Source of the DNA: Ligilactobacillus pabuli
Lineage (GTDB): Bacteria > Bacillota > Bacilli > Lactobacillales > Lactobacillaceae
Assembly: GCF_022836475.1 (NCBI RefSeq)
Contig: NZ_BQXH01000002.1
Span: 1 to 64,000, forward strand
DNA length: 64,000 bases
Direction: 5' to 3'
The first letter of the stretch is position 1, and the number at the start of each line of letters is the position of its first letter. The notes under the pieces are model-generated. The model was not told where the DNA came from and did no database searches. It was given only the letters and a program-made list of their open reading frames with translations. The position numbers and the translations under genes were made by a program. Below, in pieces: positions 29,162-38,081 of the stretch.

Positions 29162-30481
29162 ATGCTAATTGATTTTTCAGTCACTAACTTTGCTTCGTTT
29201 AAGGAAGAAGCACTACTCTCTGCAGAAACTGGCGAAAGATTAAGTCGCTTTAAAAATACCAATACCCTCAAGGAAAATAATTATTCATTATTAAAAAACT
29301 TGTTAATCTTTGGGCCTAATGGTTCTGGCAAAACTAATCTATTAGTCGCTTTACGCCGCATGCAAATGATGGTGTTGCACGATCCGGCAACTGTCACCGA
29401 GCGCCTAGCTTATCAGCCCTATCTTTTTGCCATTGATTCACAGACAACACCAACTCACTTTAAAGTGACATTTAACCATCAAGCTGAAACCTTCACCTAC
29501 GAATTTGCATACACTGCTCAAGAAATTTGCTACGAAAAATTAACCCGTGTCAAAAAGACTACCGCACGAATTTACTTTGAAAGGTCTTACCAGGACTTTC
29601 TAATTTTGCCACAGGAGCTAAAAAATGTTGCACAACACACCAAAGAGAATTCCTTACTGTTATATACAGCTCAAAATGCAAATGATCCTTATGCTAAAAG
29701 TGTTTTACGGTGGTTTGCCGAAGATTTAATTTTTGTTTCAACAATTCAACCCGAACGACATGATGAGCTAATTCAGTTAATCGACCGACCACCAGTTAAA
29801 ACAGAATTATTAGCCTTTTTAAAATTTGCTGATATCCACATTACTGACATTAAAACGGCTAAATTTGCACCGACTCAATCAACCAGCGCCTTTAATCTGA
29901 ACGAATCTCAGTTAAATTCGACCCGGCCAACTTATCAAATTCTAACTGTCCACCAGATTTATAACTCACTCGGAGAAGTCTTCAGCACGACAGAGCTTCC
30001 ACTCACTCATGAATCTCGCGGCACTCAAAAAGTTTTTTGGATTGCTCTTTTCATTATTTTTGCTCAGTTAAATGGCAGCGGTAAAACTCTCTTATTTGAC
30101 GAGTTTGATGACTCATTACACTTTGAGTTATCAAATGCCCTAATCAAAATCTTTAACTCAAAAAATAATTTAAATCAATTTATTTTAACAACTCATGAAT
30201 TACAACTACTTGATTGTCCCGTTCGAGTTGACCAACTTTATTTAGTCGAAAAAGATTTCAGTGGCTGTAGTGACTTAAAATCTATCTTCGACTTTCAGGA
30301 TAGCAGGAAAACCACGCGTTCCGGCATCAGCTTAATGAAAAAATACCTTGCTGGTAACTTCGGCTCCATCCCAAACATTGATGCAGCTCAGATGTTAGCG
30401 GCTCTAAATAATCAGGAGAATAAAAATGGGCAGAAAATCGCGTGGTCTCCCACAAAAGAAAAGCACTGTCATATATTGTGA
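29162..30481 (+). CDS. AAA family ATPase (AbiLi/RloA-like), first gene of a two-gene defence-type module
   Basis: A 439-residue ATPase of the OLD/AAA_15-AAA_21 (SMC-like) type. Residues 1-20 (MLIDFSVTNFASFKEEALLS) form the family's first strand, and Walker A is FGPNGSGKTNLL (51-58). The family signature ESRGTQKVFWIALFII is near 288-303, Walker B is KTLLFDEFDDSLH (about 318-330) and the switch histidine is in QFILTTHELQLLD. RBS is GAAAGGAGTCTTCCC. The paired RloB-type gene starts inside its last 56 bases. Such ATPase plus RloB pairs include the abortive-infection system AbiL of Lactococcus. The region looks AT-richer than its neighbours, which fits horizontal transfer. Phage defence is inferred, not shown. 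Confidence 0.82.
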   Translation: MLIDFSVTNFASFKEEALLSAETGERLSRFKNTNTLKENNYSLLKNLLIFGPNGSGKTNLLVALRRMQMMVLHDPATVTERLAYQPYLFAIDSQTTPTHFKVTFNHQAETFTYEFAYTAQEICYEKLTRVKKTTARIYFERSYQDFLILPQELKNVAQHTKENSLLLYTAQNANDPYAKSVLRWFAEDLIFVSTIQPERHDELIQLIDRPPVKTELLAFLKFADIHITDIKTAKFAPTQSTSAFNLNESQLNSTRPTYQILTVHQIYNSLGEVFSTTELPLTHESRGTQKVFWIALFIIFAQLNGSGKTLLFDEFDDSLHFELSNALIKIFNSKNNLNQFILTTHELQLLDCPVRVDQLYLVEKDFSGCSDLKSIFDFQDSRKTTRSGISLMKKYLAGNFGSIPNIDAAQMLAALNNQENKNGQKIAWSPTKEKHCHIL

Positions 30482-31016
30482 AGGACAATCAGAAGTACAA
30501 TATTTCCAAATGTTAGCTAGAAAATACAGTAGAAAAAATGTCAGTCCCCAAAAAATCATGATTAAATCCATGGCAAAATCTGGGCTGAGTCTATTAGACG
30601 GAGCCTGGCGGATGGAAAAAGATCGCCACCATGAAAAAGTCTATGTTGTCTTCGACCGTGATGCACTTACAAATGCTGAACTCAGCCAATGTCAAAAATT
30701 AGCTAAGCAATATCACTTTCAAATCTTATTTTCATGTATTAATTTTGAAGTGTGGATCTTGTTACACTTCGAATATTTTGAAACATCATATACTCCAGCC
30801 CAGTTAGTCAAAAAGCTTTCAGGCAAAAACTTTTTCGCTACAGACTATCAAAAGTTCAAAGGTCAACCATATGACGCTTTTTTGTTGAATCGTGTTGGAG
30901 TCGCGATGAAAAATGCGACGCTTTTAGCGCGAACCAATCAAAATTGGCTTCAAAGTAACCCATATACCAACTTGCACCACTATTTGCCAGAAATTTTCAG
31001 TGTCAGCAAATTTTAG
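30426..31016 (+). CDS. RloB family protein (AbiLii-like), partner of the AAA ATPase
   Basis: A 196-residue RloB-domain protein. The start ATG at 30426 follows CAGGAGAATAAAA inside the upstream gene, giving a 56-bp overlap and translational coupling. RloB proteins have a Toprim-like fold. Candidate acidic residues are in YCEGQSEVQYF (Glu19, Glu23) and VYVVFDRDAL (an Asp-x-Asp pair), with a conserved NFEVWILLHFEYF helix. Toprim-like nucleases paired with ATPases act as effectors in OLD- and PARIS-like defence, so this is the probable effector and the ATPase the sensor. Family assignment is good. The role is inferred. Confidence 0.82.
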   Translation: MGRKSRGLPQKKSTVIYCEGQSEVQYFQMLARKYSRKNVSPQKIMIKSMAKSGLSLLDGAWRMEKDRHHEKVYVVFDRDALTNAELSQCQKLAKQYHFQILFSCINFEVWILLHFEYFETSYTPAQLVKKLSGKNFFATDYQKFKGQPYDAFLLNRVGVAMKNATLLARTNQNWLQSNPYTNLHHYLPEIFSVSKF

Positions 31017-31102
31017 AAAAAATCTATTAAAAATCTCCCATTCATTCTTGTTGGCAGCCTTTTTAGGTTACAATGTTAAAGAATGTATTGGAGGTTTTTT
31101 TC

Positions 31103-33976
31103 GTGGATTTTGCAGTTAAGCACCATCATATCAAAAATTTATATCGCGACTACTTGCTCCTCTTTCTGGTCGTAGCGGCCTGCATGTTTGGTACCTATTT
31201 GCTGAGCGGTCATTCTTTGATCTGGCGACTCGATGGGGCCAACCAGCACCTGCCCTTACTGGAAAACTTTCGTCGCGGACTAGGACAGCTGCTCAGCGGG
31301 CACACCCATTCACTATCGCAGTGGTCCTATCAAATGGGGCTTGGCACGGATAATTTTTCGGTCTATTCCTATTATTTATTAGGTGATATCTTTGCCTACC
31401 TGACGCTCTTATTTCCAGTGGCTCAGGTAGTGACCGTTTATCAATGGCTGATCGTCTTGCGGCTTTTTTGTGCGGGATTAGCCTTTCTTTTTTTGGCCTC
31501 CCACTTTAACTTCAGTAAAAATGCCCTGTTGACCGGGTCACTTGTCTACATGTTTAATGCATTTTTGTTGTATTCAGCCGCGGCTCAACCTTTTTTCACG
31601 ACCCCCTTCATTATTTTTCCGCTGCTAGTTTTAGGCGTCGAGAAAATTTTACAAGGTCAGTCGGCTTGGCCGTTAACTGGTGCTTTTATCTGGATGCTGG
31701 TCAGCAATTACTACTTTGCCTTTGTCCTCGGCCTTGGAACTCTGTTATACCTAGTGTTACGGGTCGGTTTTTATTACTTACACGACTTAAATTACTGGCA
31801 GGCTTTGGGCAAACTAGCCTGGGCGACCGTCACCAGTTTATTGGTTTCAGCCGTCATGTTAGTCCCTGAGATCATCGCTGTTACTCATTCCACCCGGGCA
31901 GCGAGCTCCTTTGCAAATGGCCTGAAACTGTATCCGCTCTACTATTACCTGGCTTTGCCCGCCCAACTCATTAATGGGGGGAACAGGGACTTTTATTTCT
32001 GGTCGGCTTTAGGCTATGCCAGTCTCGTCTTTTTTGCACTAATTTTTGTTTGTGGTCACTGTCGCAAATATCCGTTGTTGACGACGACCTTTGGGCTGAG
32101 TTTCGTAATGCTGCTCTTCCCATTTTTCGGGGCACTATTTAATGGCGGGATGGCTCCATCCAACCGCTGGACCTTATTATTGTGTCTGCCTTTAGCCTTA
32201 GCGACCTGCGTACTCGTCCAAGAACTCCGGCAGTTAACCGACCGAACCATCAAATTATTTGCTGGCGGCTTAGGCATTTATGCGCTTGTGATCGCTATGA
32301 CCTACTATTTTCAAAATGATGAAAAAATCTTTATTCCGTTCATCTTTTTGTTTGTCAGTCTAGCTGCCTTGCTGCTAGTTCACTTTCGTACGGTCCGTGA
32401 CCCGCAACGCTTTTTACTGTGGGTCGTTTTGGCCAATGTTTCATTAAACGCGATTTACTTTGCCGCACCCTATAATGGCGGCTATGCCAACGAAATGTTG
32501 CCGACGAAAACTTACCAGCAACTACGCCACCAAACCTATGCTGGCTTGGCTGACAAATTAGCGCCGGTCCAAAAAAGCGGCTACCGGATCTCAACCACTA
32601 GCGAAAACTTTGATCTTGGCGGCGGTTACCACCTGTACAATAGTTTGCCCAGTCAGGCTACGTCAATTTCGTCTTATTATTCGGTACAAAATCAGTTTGT
32701 GGGCGACTTTTCAGAACAAATGGGCAATATTCAATATGATGCCAATGTTCCGTTACGCCAAGTGGACGATCGCACAATTTTAAGCAATTTTCTCGGCGTC
32801 CGCTACATTTTCAATTGGCTCAATCAAGATAATTTCAAAAAGATCCCAGCCAACTATTATTTAGACAAAATGTCGTCCTTAGTGACCGACCCGAACGGCA
32901 ACCACCAGCACGATCAGCAGGCACGCCGCTACAAGACGGACCAAGCTTTGCCGCTCTTTTACTGGCAAGACCATGTTTTCACGGCCAGCCAGCAGCGCCA
33001 CTATACGGTCAGTCAAAAAGAACGCGCCCTGATCAGCGGCGTCAAGGTCAGCTCCAAGACTGCGCACAACTTACCGCAAGCCAGCGTCAAGGGACAAACA
33101 TTCAACCTCCCTTACCGGCTGATCTCGAGCCGTGGTAACGAGGTCGATCCGCATCATTTGACGAAAGAAGACAGTCAAGAAACCTACCAGATCGTCTTAC
33201 CGCGCGACTTGCCCGACTACTATCCGGACTCGGAACTGCACTTGGAATTTAGCAAATTAACTTATCGGCCAGACTCACTTAAAGACCAGATCAAACTCGA
33301 ACAGCTCCACCAAAAATCGCAAGGAATGTCTGGCCTGCTGGGGCAAAATGACCGTTATAACTATTACAAGTATCTACGGTATCATGTTTTGCAGGGCTCG
33401 CCCGACTCAAGCTTCAAGTTGAAAGTTTCTTCGGCTCTGGGCACCGAAACGATCGACCAGCCCAAGCAAAGCACCCTGTCCTTTTACAAGGATGTCACCG
33501 ACGGCATGATGAACGTTGGCTACTTCAAGCAGTCCTTGCCGCAAGCTGTCACACTGACGCCTACGAAACTGGGTCACTACAGCTTTGACCTGAAAGTTGT
33601 GGCGGTCCCGTTAGGCAAAGACTCGGCTTATGGGCAGCAAGTCAAGCAGTTGCAGCGTCAACGTTTACGGCACTTAAAGCTGACAGCTGACAAGGTCACT
33701 GGTTCGATCACGACTAAAAAGCCCGGAATTTTGACTTCGACGATCCCGTATTCAAGCGGTTGGCAGGTCAAGGTCAACGGTCAAAAACAACCAGTTTTGC
33801 GCACGAACACCGCTTTTCTGGGGGTCAAGTTAGGTCGCGGCACGCACCACGTAACGTTCTCCTACCACTTGCCCGGAATTAAGCTAGGCAGCACACTGTC
33901 GCTCGCCGGGCTCGCTTTGTTAGCGTTGAGTCTGCTGGGAACATGGACCATCAAACATCGTCGCCAACACGGATAA
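31103..33976 (+). CDS. YfhO family membrane protein (GT-C-like)
   Basis: A large polytopic membrane protein of about 957 residues. I prefer the GTG at 31103, eight bases after GGAGG, over the ATG at 31073, which has no ribosome binding site. About twelve hydrophobic segments fill residues 10-455, with the luminal-type motif GANQHLPLLENFR after the first helix. An extracellular region (about 456-930) follows, and a last membrane segment ends the protein. YfhO proteins resemble C-superfamily glycosyltransferases and have been linked to glycosylation of lipoteichoic acid in Bacillus and Listeria. The substrate here is unknown. Monocistronic, with a strong terminator. Confidence 0.88.
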   Translation: MDFAVKHHHIKNLYRDYLLLFLVVAACMFGTYLLSGHSLIWRLDGANQHLPLLENFRRGLGQLLSGHTHSLSQWSYQMGLGTDNFSVYSYYLLGDIFAYLTLLFPVAQVVTVYQWLIVLRLFCAGLAFLFLASHFNFSKNALLTGSLVYMFNAFLLYSAAAQPFFTTPFIIFPLLVLGVEKILQGQSAWPLTGAFIWMLVSNYYFAFVLGLGTLLYLVLRVGFYYLHDLNYWQALGKLAWATVTSLLVSAVMLVPEIIAVTHSTRAASSFANGLKLYPLYYYLALPAQLINGGNRDFYFWSALGYASLVFFALIFVCGHCRKYPLLTTTFGLSFVMLLFPFFGALFNGGMAPSNRWTLLLCLPLALATCVLVQELRQLTDRTIKLFAGGLGIYALVIAMTYYFQNDEKIFIPFIFLFVSLAALLLVHFRTVRDPQRFLLWVVLANVSLNAIYFAAPYNGGYANEMLPTKTYQQLRHQTYAGLADKLAPVQKSGYRISTTSENFDLGGGYHLYNSLPSQATSISSYYSVQNQFVGDFSEQMGNIQYDANVPLRQVDDRTILSNFLGVRYIFNWLNQDNFKKIPANYYLDKMSSLVTDPNGNHQHDQQARRYKTDQALPLFYWQDHVFTASQQRHYTVSQKERALISGVKVSSKTAHNLPQASVKGQTFNLPYRLISSRGNEVDPHHLTKEDSQETYQIVLPRDLPDYYPDSELHLEFSKLTYRPDSLKDQIKLEQLHQKSQGMSGLLGQNDRYNYYKYLRYHVLQGSPDSSFKLKVSSALGTETIDQPKQSTLSFYKDVTDGMMNVGYFKQSLPQAVTLTPTKLGHYSFDLKVVAVPLGKDSAYGQQVKQLQRQRLRHLKLTADKVTGSITTKKPGILTSTIPYSSGWQVKVNGQKQPVLRTNTAFLGVKLGRGTHHVTFSYHLPGIKLGSTLSLAGLALLALSLLGTWTIKHRRQHG

Positions 33977-33985
33977 ATTAGTACG

Positions 33986-34018
33986 GCACCAGCTGAAACT
34001 CACGGCTGGTGCTTTTTT
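33986..34018 (+). terminator. Terminator of the yfhO-like gene
   Basis: GCACCAGC pairs with GCTGGTGC and is followed by TTTTTT. Confidence 0.93.
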
Positions 34019-34093
34019 GGTCACAGCTTGCTGAATTTCTGTTAAAATTAACTCAAAGTTCCGCTTAATCAAACTAAAACGAGGAAGACCACA

Positions 34094-34771
34094 ATGAAAA
34101 ATGGCAGAAAAACTACCCACGCTCAACGACTCGCAATCGTCAAAGAGACTCTCAAAAATAACTATAGCTACACAGAGGCTAGTACTAAATACCAAGCTTC
34201 TTACCAACAAATTTATACTTGGGTCCAGAAATACCAGAAACTGGGAAGCGCTGGTTTAGAAGACCGCCGTGGTAAAAATCTCGTTAAACAACTGCCGCTA
34301 ACAAAGGCTGACAAAGAAAAACTCGCGGCAAAACTTGCTTGGGAACAAGCTCAACATGCCAAAATTAAAACAGAACTTTTACGGCTAATTGCTCAAAGTT
34401 CAGCCAACAGCAGTAACAACGAACATAAATATCAGGCAATTTTCACTTATCATCGGGAAACTTCAGCTCCAATCCAGGAACTATGTCGGATCGCCGGTAT
34501 TTCTCGGCAAGCTTACTATAAATGGATCCAACGCCAGCGTTCTCCCCGGCCAAAAAATCAACGTGAATTAGACAATGACTGGTTAGAAACTATTATTCCA
34601 GAGCTTTTTCATGAATTTAACGGGACCTATGGTTATCGTCGCTTGACCAGTGAAATTAATGAAAGATTCAATCAGCATTTCGGTTGGAAACGCATTCGAC
34701 GAATCATGATAAAACTAGGACTAAAGGGCGATTACTGGGCTGGACATTCAACCCGAAAAACCACTGACTGA
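34094..34771 (+). CDS. IS3-type OrfA-OrfB N-terminal fusion lacking the DDE domain
   Basis: A 225-residue protein with two helix-turn-helix regions. Residues 1-60 (HAQRLAIVKETLKNNYSYTEASTKYQASYQQIYTWVQKY) resemble IS3-family OrfA. The rest resembles the N-terminal part of OrfB (LCRIAGISRQAYYKWIQRQ, then FNGTYGYRRLTSEIN...WKRIRRIMIKLGLKG). The frame ends cleanly at GHSTRKTTD before the rve/DDE catalytic domain, so it cannot transpose. It has a good start (GAGGAAGACCACA ATG) and no internal stop, so it could be a domesticated DNA-binding protein rather than mere debris. No IS ends were found. Confidence 0.7.
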   Translation: MKNGRKTTHAQRLAIVKETLKNNYSYTEASTKYQASYQQIYTWVQKYQKLGSAGLEDRRGKNLVKQLPLTKADKEKLAAKLAWEQAQHAKIKTELLRLIAQSSANSSNNEHKYQAIFTYHRETSAPIQELCRIAGISRQAYYKWIQRQRSPRPKNQRELDNDWLETIIPELFHEFNGTYGYRRLTSEINERFNQHFGWKRIRRIMIKLGLKGDYWAGHSTRKTTD

Positions 34772-34776
34772 CGGCT

Positions 34777-34820
34777 AATTTTGTGGACCTTATTCTGCCA
34801 ATCTTTGGTCCACAAAAATT
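34777..34820. repeat. Perfect inverted repeat after the IS3-like frame
   Basis: TTTTGTGGACC and GGTCCACAAAA, 11 bp each, are separated by 17 bp. There is no T run in either orientation that would make it a normal terminator. It might be a binding site or a remnant of an element end. Confidence 0.7.
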
Positions 34821-34862
34821 GATAACTAGCAATCTCCTAGTGCACAATATTTTATTCACCGC

Positions 34863-34902
34863 AAAAAAGGCGACCCCTTCTTTTTAGAAGAGAGCGCCTT
34901 TT
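34863..34902 (-). terminator. Terminator of wecB
   Basis: On the minus strand AAGGCG(ct)CTCTTC pairs with GAAGGGG(t)CGCCTT, followed by a T run. Confidence 0.85.
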
Positions 34903-34911
34903 GCTTTCAGA

Positions 34912-36060
34912 TTATTTTACTTCAAAATTTGCGGGACGTGCTTCTAATTCACCAAAGTGGTACTTGATCGCATCCAAGATCCGTTGTGAGGCATTGCCGT
35001 CACCATAAGGATTTGAGGCTTCAGCCATTTTTTTATAGCTGTCATGATCATCGAGTAGCTGCAACATTTCTGCTTTAACCTGATCATGGTCAGTCCCAAC
35101 GAGCTTGAGCGTCCCTGCTGCCACTCCTTCTGGGCGTTCCGTGGTATCCCGCAACACTAAGACGGGTTTACCCAGTGATGGGGCCTCTTCTTGAACACCG
35201 CCAGAATCGGTCATGATAAAGTAGGCACGAGCTGACAAGTTATGGAAGTCGATCACATCGAGCGGGTCGATCAAGTGCACGCGTTTGACGTCGCCAAAGA
35301 CTTCATTGGCCACCGCACGCACTGCTGGACTCAAGTGCACTGGATAGACGATTTCAACATCTGGCCGTTCCTCTAAGACTTCACGCATCGCATGAAAGAC
35401 CTGGCGCATTGGTTCGCCCTGATTTTCTCGGCGGTGCATGGTGACTAAGATCAAGCGATGGTCAGCGTCAACTTGATCCAAAATTTCATGTTGGTAATCA
35501 GATTGGACCGTTTCTTTCAAGGCATCGATCGCCGTATTGCCAGTCACAAAAATTTGGTCAGCCGAATGGTTTTCCTGCAACAAATTAGCTTGACTTTGGG
35601 TCGTAGGTGCAAAATATAAGTCACTCAAGACGTCCGTCATCTGCCGGTTCATTTCTTCTGGGAATGGTGAATATTTATTCCAAGTTCGCAGACCCGCTTC
35701 AACGTGTCCCAACGTTTTTTGCCGGTAGAAAGTGGCCACGCCGGCTGCGAAAGTTGTCGTCGTATCACCGTGGACCAAGACAATATCCGGGTCAGTTTCA
35801 GCTAAAATTTGATCAAGCTGTTGTAAAACTGCCGTCGTAATGTCATTTAAAGTCTGACCAGCATGCATGATATTTAAATCATAGTCGGGTTGAATATCAA
35901 AAATTTCTAAGACCTGGTCCAACATTTCACGGTGTTGAGCCGTTACCACTGTGATTGGTTCAAATTCAGTGGCCCGTTGCTGCATTGCTTTGATCAACGG
36001 TGCCATTTTAATCGCTTCTGGTCGTGTACCAAAAACCGTCATTACTTTAATTTTTTTCAT
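34912..36060 (-). CDS. wecB: UDP-N-acetylglucosamine 2-epimerase (non-hydrolysing)
   Basis: Interconverts UDP-GlcNAc and UDP-ManNAc, a precursor of wall teichoic acid linkage units and other glycans. The start is the ATG after TAATGGAGTGAACGCA, giving MKKIKVMTVFGTRPEAIKMAP and 382 residues. An upstream extension of 25 codons has no support. Signatures: VHGDTTTTFAAGVATFY (near 94), VEAGLRTW, EEMNRQMTDVLSD, VTMHRRENQGEP and MTDSGGVQEEAPSLGKPVLVLRDTTERPEG. It is next to tRNA-Arg on the same strand. Confidence 0.95.
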   Translation of the reverse strand: MKKIKVMTVFGTRPEAIKMAPLIKAMQQRATEFEPITVVTAQHREMLDQVLEIFDIQPDYDLNIMHAGQTLNDITTAVLQQLDQILAETDPDIVLVHGDTTTTFAAGVATFYRQKTLGHVEAGLRTWNKYSPFPEEMNRQMTDVLSDLYFAPTTQSQANLLQENHSADQIFVTGNTAIDALKETVQSDYQHEILDQVDADHRLILVTMHRRENQGEPMRQVFHAMREVLEERPDVEIVYPVHLSPAVRAVANEVFGDVKRVHLIDPLDVIDFHNLSARAYFIMTDSGGVQEEAPSLGKPVLVLRDTTERPEGVAAGTLKLVGTDHDQVKAEMLQLLDDHDSYKKMAEASNPYGDGNASQRILDAIKYHFGELEARPANFEVK

Positions 36061-36162
36061 TGCGTTCACTCCATTACCTTGAATTCTAAGCTGGCTAAAC
36101 TGGTCGTTGATGTTAAAAAAACGGCATCGCTGCAACGTGCAGCCATACCGTTTCTAAAGGAA

Positions 36163-36236
36163 TGCGCTTGATCGGAATTGAACCGATGACCTACCGCTTA
36201 GGAGGCGGTTGCTCTATCCTGCTGAGCTACAAACGC
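36163..36236 (-). tRNA. tRNA-Arg (anticodon CCT)
   Basis: A 74-nt cloverleaf on the minus strand. The acceptor stem is GCGTTTG/CAAGCGC, the D arm GCTC/GAGC, the anticodon stem ACCGC/GCGGT with loop CTCCTAA (anticodon CCT, reads AGG), and the T arm ATCGG/CCGAT with loop TTCAATT. The CCA end is not encoded. Confidence 0.95.
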
Positions 36237-36301
36237 ATCATGCAACCAACCTTTAATAGTATAGCGGTTCAAAAGCCATAAAGTCAATAGGATCAAGGAT
36301 T

Positions 36302-36715
36302 TTAATAGCCAACTTCCAGCTGTTTTAAGACCCGTTTTAAATTACTAGCGCGCAGGTGATCTAGTAAGACACCCGTCACTTTATTTTTGACCGCCTGCAG
36401 GGGATTTTTTGCCCGAACCTGTTGGTCAAAGACTACCCGGACCTGATTTTTTGCCAGTGGTTCCAGTTCATAAGCGGTATTGATCACTTCCGCTGCTTTT
36501 TTACTTTGATAGTGATAACTAAGGCCTGGCAAAAGTTGGGTGATTTTCACCTGGCAAGCCTCGCCAGAACCATCCTCCGTCAAATAGGCAAACCCGAGTA
36601 ACTGGTCTGGCGTCAGCCAATGATCCGTGGCCGTGTAAATATCATAGAGCCTGGTATCAACGAGACGCTGGAAAAAGTACTGCGCCGAGACATTAAGTTT
36701 GATCGAAGTCCTCAT
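36302..36715 (-). CDS. DUF3284 family protein
   Basis: A 137-residue protein starting MRTSIKLNVSAQYFFQRLVDTRLYDI after a GAGGTGGTCTGAA ribosome binding site. An ATG five codons earlier is possible. The pattern fits DUF3284, a Lactobacillales family that resembles the START/Bet v1-like SRPBCC fold, without known function. It may be co-transcribed with the helicase gene upstream on the same strand (spacing about 50 bp). Confidence 0.75.
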   Translation of the reverse strand: MRTSIKLNVSAQYFFQRLVDTRLYDIYTATDHWLTPDQLLGFAYLTEDGSGEACQVKITQLLPGLSYHYQSKKAAEVINTAYELEPLAKNQVRVVFDQQVRAKNPLQAVKNKVTGVLLDHLRASNLKRVLKQLEVGY

Positions 36716-36764
36716 TTCAGACCACCTCATTTTCTAACCTGTCACCAGGCTTTTTTTAACAGTT

Positions 36765-38081
36765 TTAGTCTTTAGGAGAAGTGGGTGTTTCTTGATGCTG
36801 CTTGTGTTTCGGCTTCCCCTTATTCTTACGGTCACGTTTGCGGTTCTTCTTGTGCTTTGGTGCTTGAGCCTGCTTCTTTTCAGCAGCAAGTGTTTCTTTG
36901 TGCTGTGCCCGCACCTTTTTGGATTTCTTCTTTGATGGTTTATTTTCCTGCTTATTTTCGGCTTGGGCCGCTGCCAGATCAGTCACGATCTGGTGCTGGT
37001 AAACATAACCCGTTTGCAAGTCATAGCCTTCGTCACGAGCAAGTTGCTTAAACTGGCGCAAATCATGGTCATTGCCCAGGTTGATCACAACCCCTTCAGC
37101 CCCCATTCGACCAGTCCGGCCGCTGCGGTGAATATAGGTATTCAAGTCGCGCGGAACATCGAAGTTGACCACTGCAGGCAAAGCCACAATGTCCAAACCG
37201 CGAGCAGCCACATCAGTCGTTAATAAGAGCTTGATCTGGCGTTTGCGTAGTTTGGTCAGCGCTTGTTTACGCTGTTGCGAGCTTTGACCGGAGCTGAGTT
37301 CGCCGACCGCGACGTGCTGGAAAGCCAGCTTTTCGGCCGCGTCTTTGACCTGAGTTGTCGAATCAAAGAAGACTAGCCCAGCAAAATCATCTAAATTGGC
37401 TAACTTGCGCAACATGTCGACCCGTTTTCTGACGGGGCTTTCGATCAAATAGTGGACCACATGGCCCTGCGTTTGGTCGATTTGGCGAACGTCGATCACT
37501 TCCGGCTCGATACCAAACCAGTGGTGGACGTCGGTCAAGTTCTTTGAATCAGTGGCTGAGAAGAATGCTACTTGTACGTCAGCTTTGGCATGACCGACAA
37601 TTTCGCGACAAAGTGCCAATGACTCTTCATCCGCTAACATTTGGTCGGCTTCATCGATCACACAAGCAGTTAACTGGTGCATCTTGAGTTTCTTTTCATT
37701 GATCACAGACAGGACTCGTCCAGGTGTTCCGACCACGATTTCTGGCCGTTTCTTTAATTTTTCATACTGCCGTTTAACGTTGGCCCCGCCAATTACTGCG
37801 ATCGACTTCATTCCCAACAGGGACGCAAATCGGCCCATCACATTATTGACCTGAATGGCTAGTTCTTGAGATGGCACTAACACTAATAGTTGGGTTCCAT
37901 CTTTTGGCAACAAGGTTTCTAACAACGGCATGGTATATGCCAGAGTCTTCCCTGAACCAGTTGGCGCATAGCCGACCACATTTTTGCCGGCAGCTAAAGG
38001 TTCATAAACTGCTGACTGGATCGGACTAAGCTCCGTAAATTTTTCTTTTTCAAATTCCTCAACAAACTTAGGATTCATCAT
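36765..38081 (-). CDS. DEAD-box RNA helicase (CshB-like)
   Basis: ATP-dependent RNA helicase of 438 residues. Q motif FTELSPIQSAVYEPLAAG, motif I APTGSGKT, Ia VPSQELAIQV, GG (VIGGANVKR), Ib VGTPGRVL, motif II VIDEADQM, motif III FFSATDS, IV GLVFFDS, V TTDVAARGLDI and VI HRSGRTGRMG. A basic Lys/Gln-rich tail (about 375-438) probably binds RNA. It suits a cold-shock or ribosome-assembly helicase of the CshB/YqfR type. Its start overlaps the 3' end of the Gfo/Idh oxidoreductase gene by 14 bp. Confidence 0.92.
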   Translation of the reverse strand: MMNPKFVEEFEKEKFTELSPIQSAVYEPLAAGKNVVGYAPTGSGKTLAYTMPLLETLLPKDGTQLLVLVPSQELAIQVNNVMGRFASLLGMKSIAVIGGANVKRQYEKLKKRPEIVVGTPGRVLSVINEKKLKMHQLTACVIDEADQMLADEESLALCREIVGHAKADVQVAFFSATDSKNLTDVHHWFGIEPEVIDVRQIDQTQGHVVHYLIESPVRKRVDMLRKLANLDDFAGLVFFDSTTQVKDAAEKLAFQHVAVGELSSGQSSQQRKQALTKLRKRQIKLLLTTDVAARGLDIVALPAVVNFDVPRDLNTYIHRSGRTGRMGAEGVVINLGNDHDLRQFKQLARDEGYDLQTGYVYQHQIVTDLAAAQAENKQENKPSKKKSKKVRAQHKETLAAEKKQAQAPKHKKNRKRDRKNKGKPKHKQHQETPTSPKD

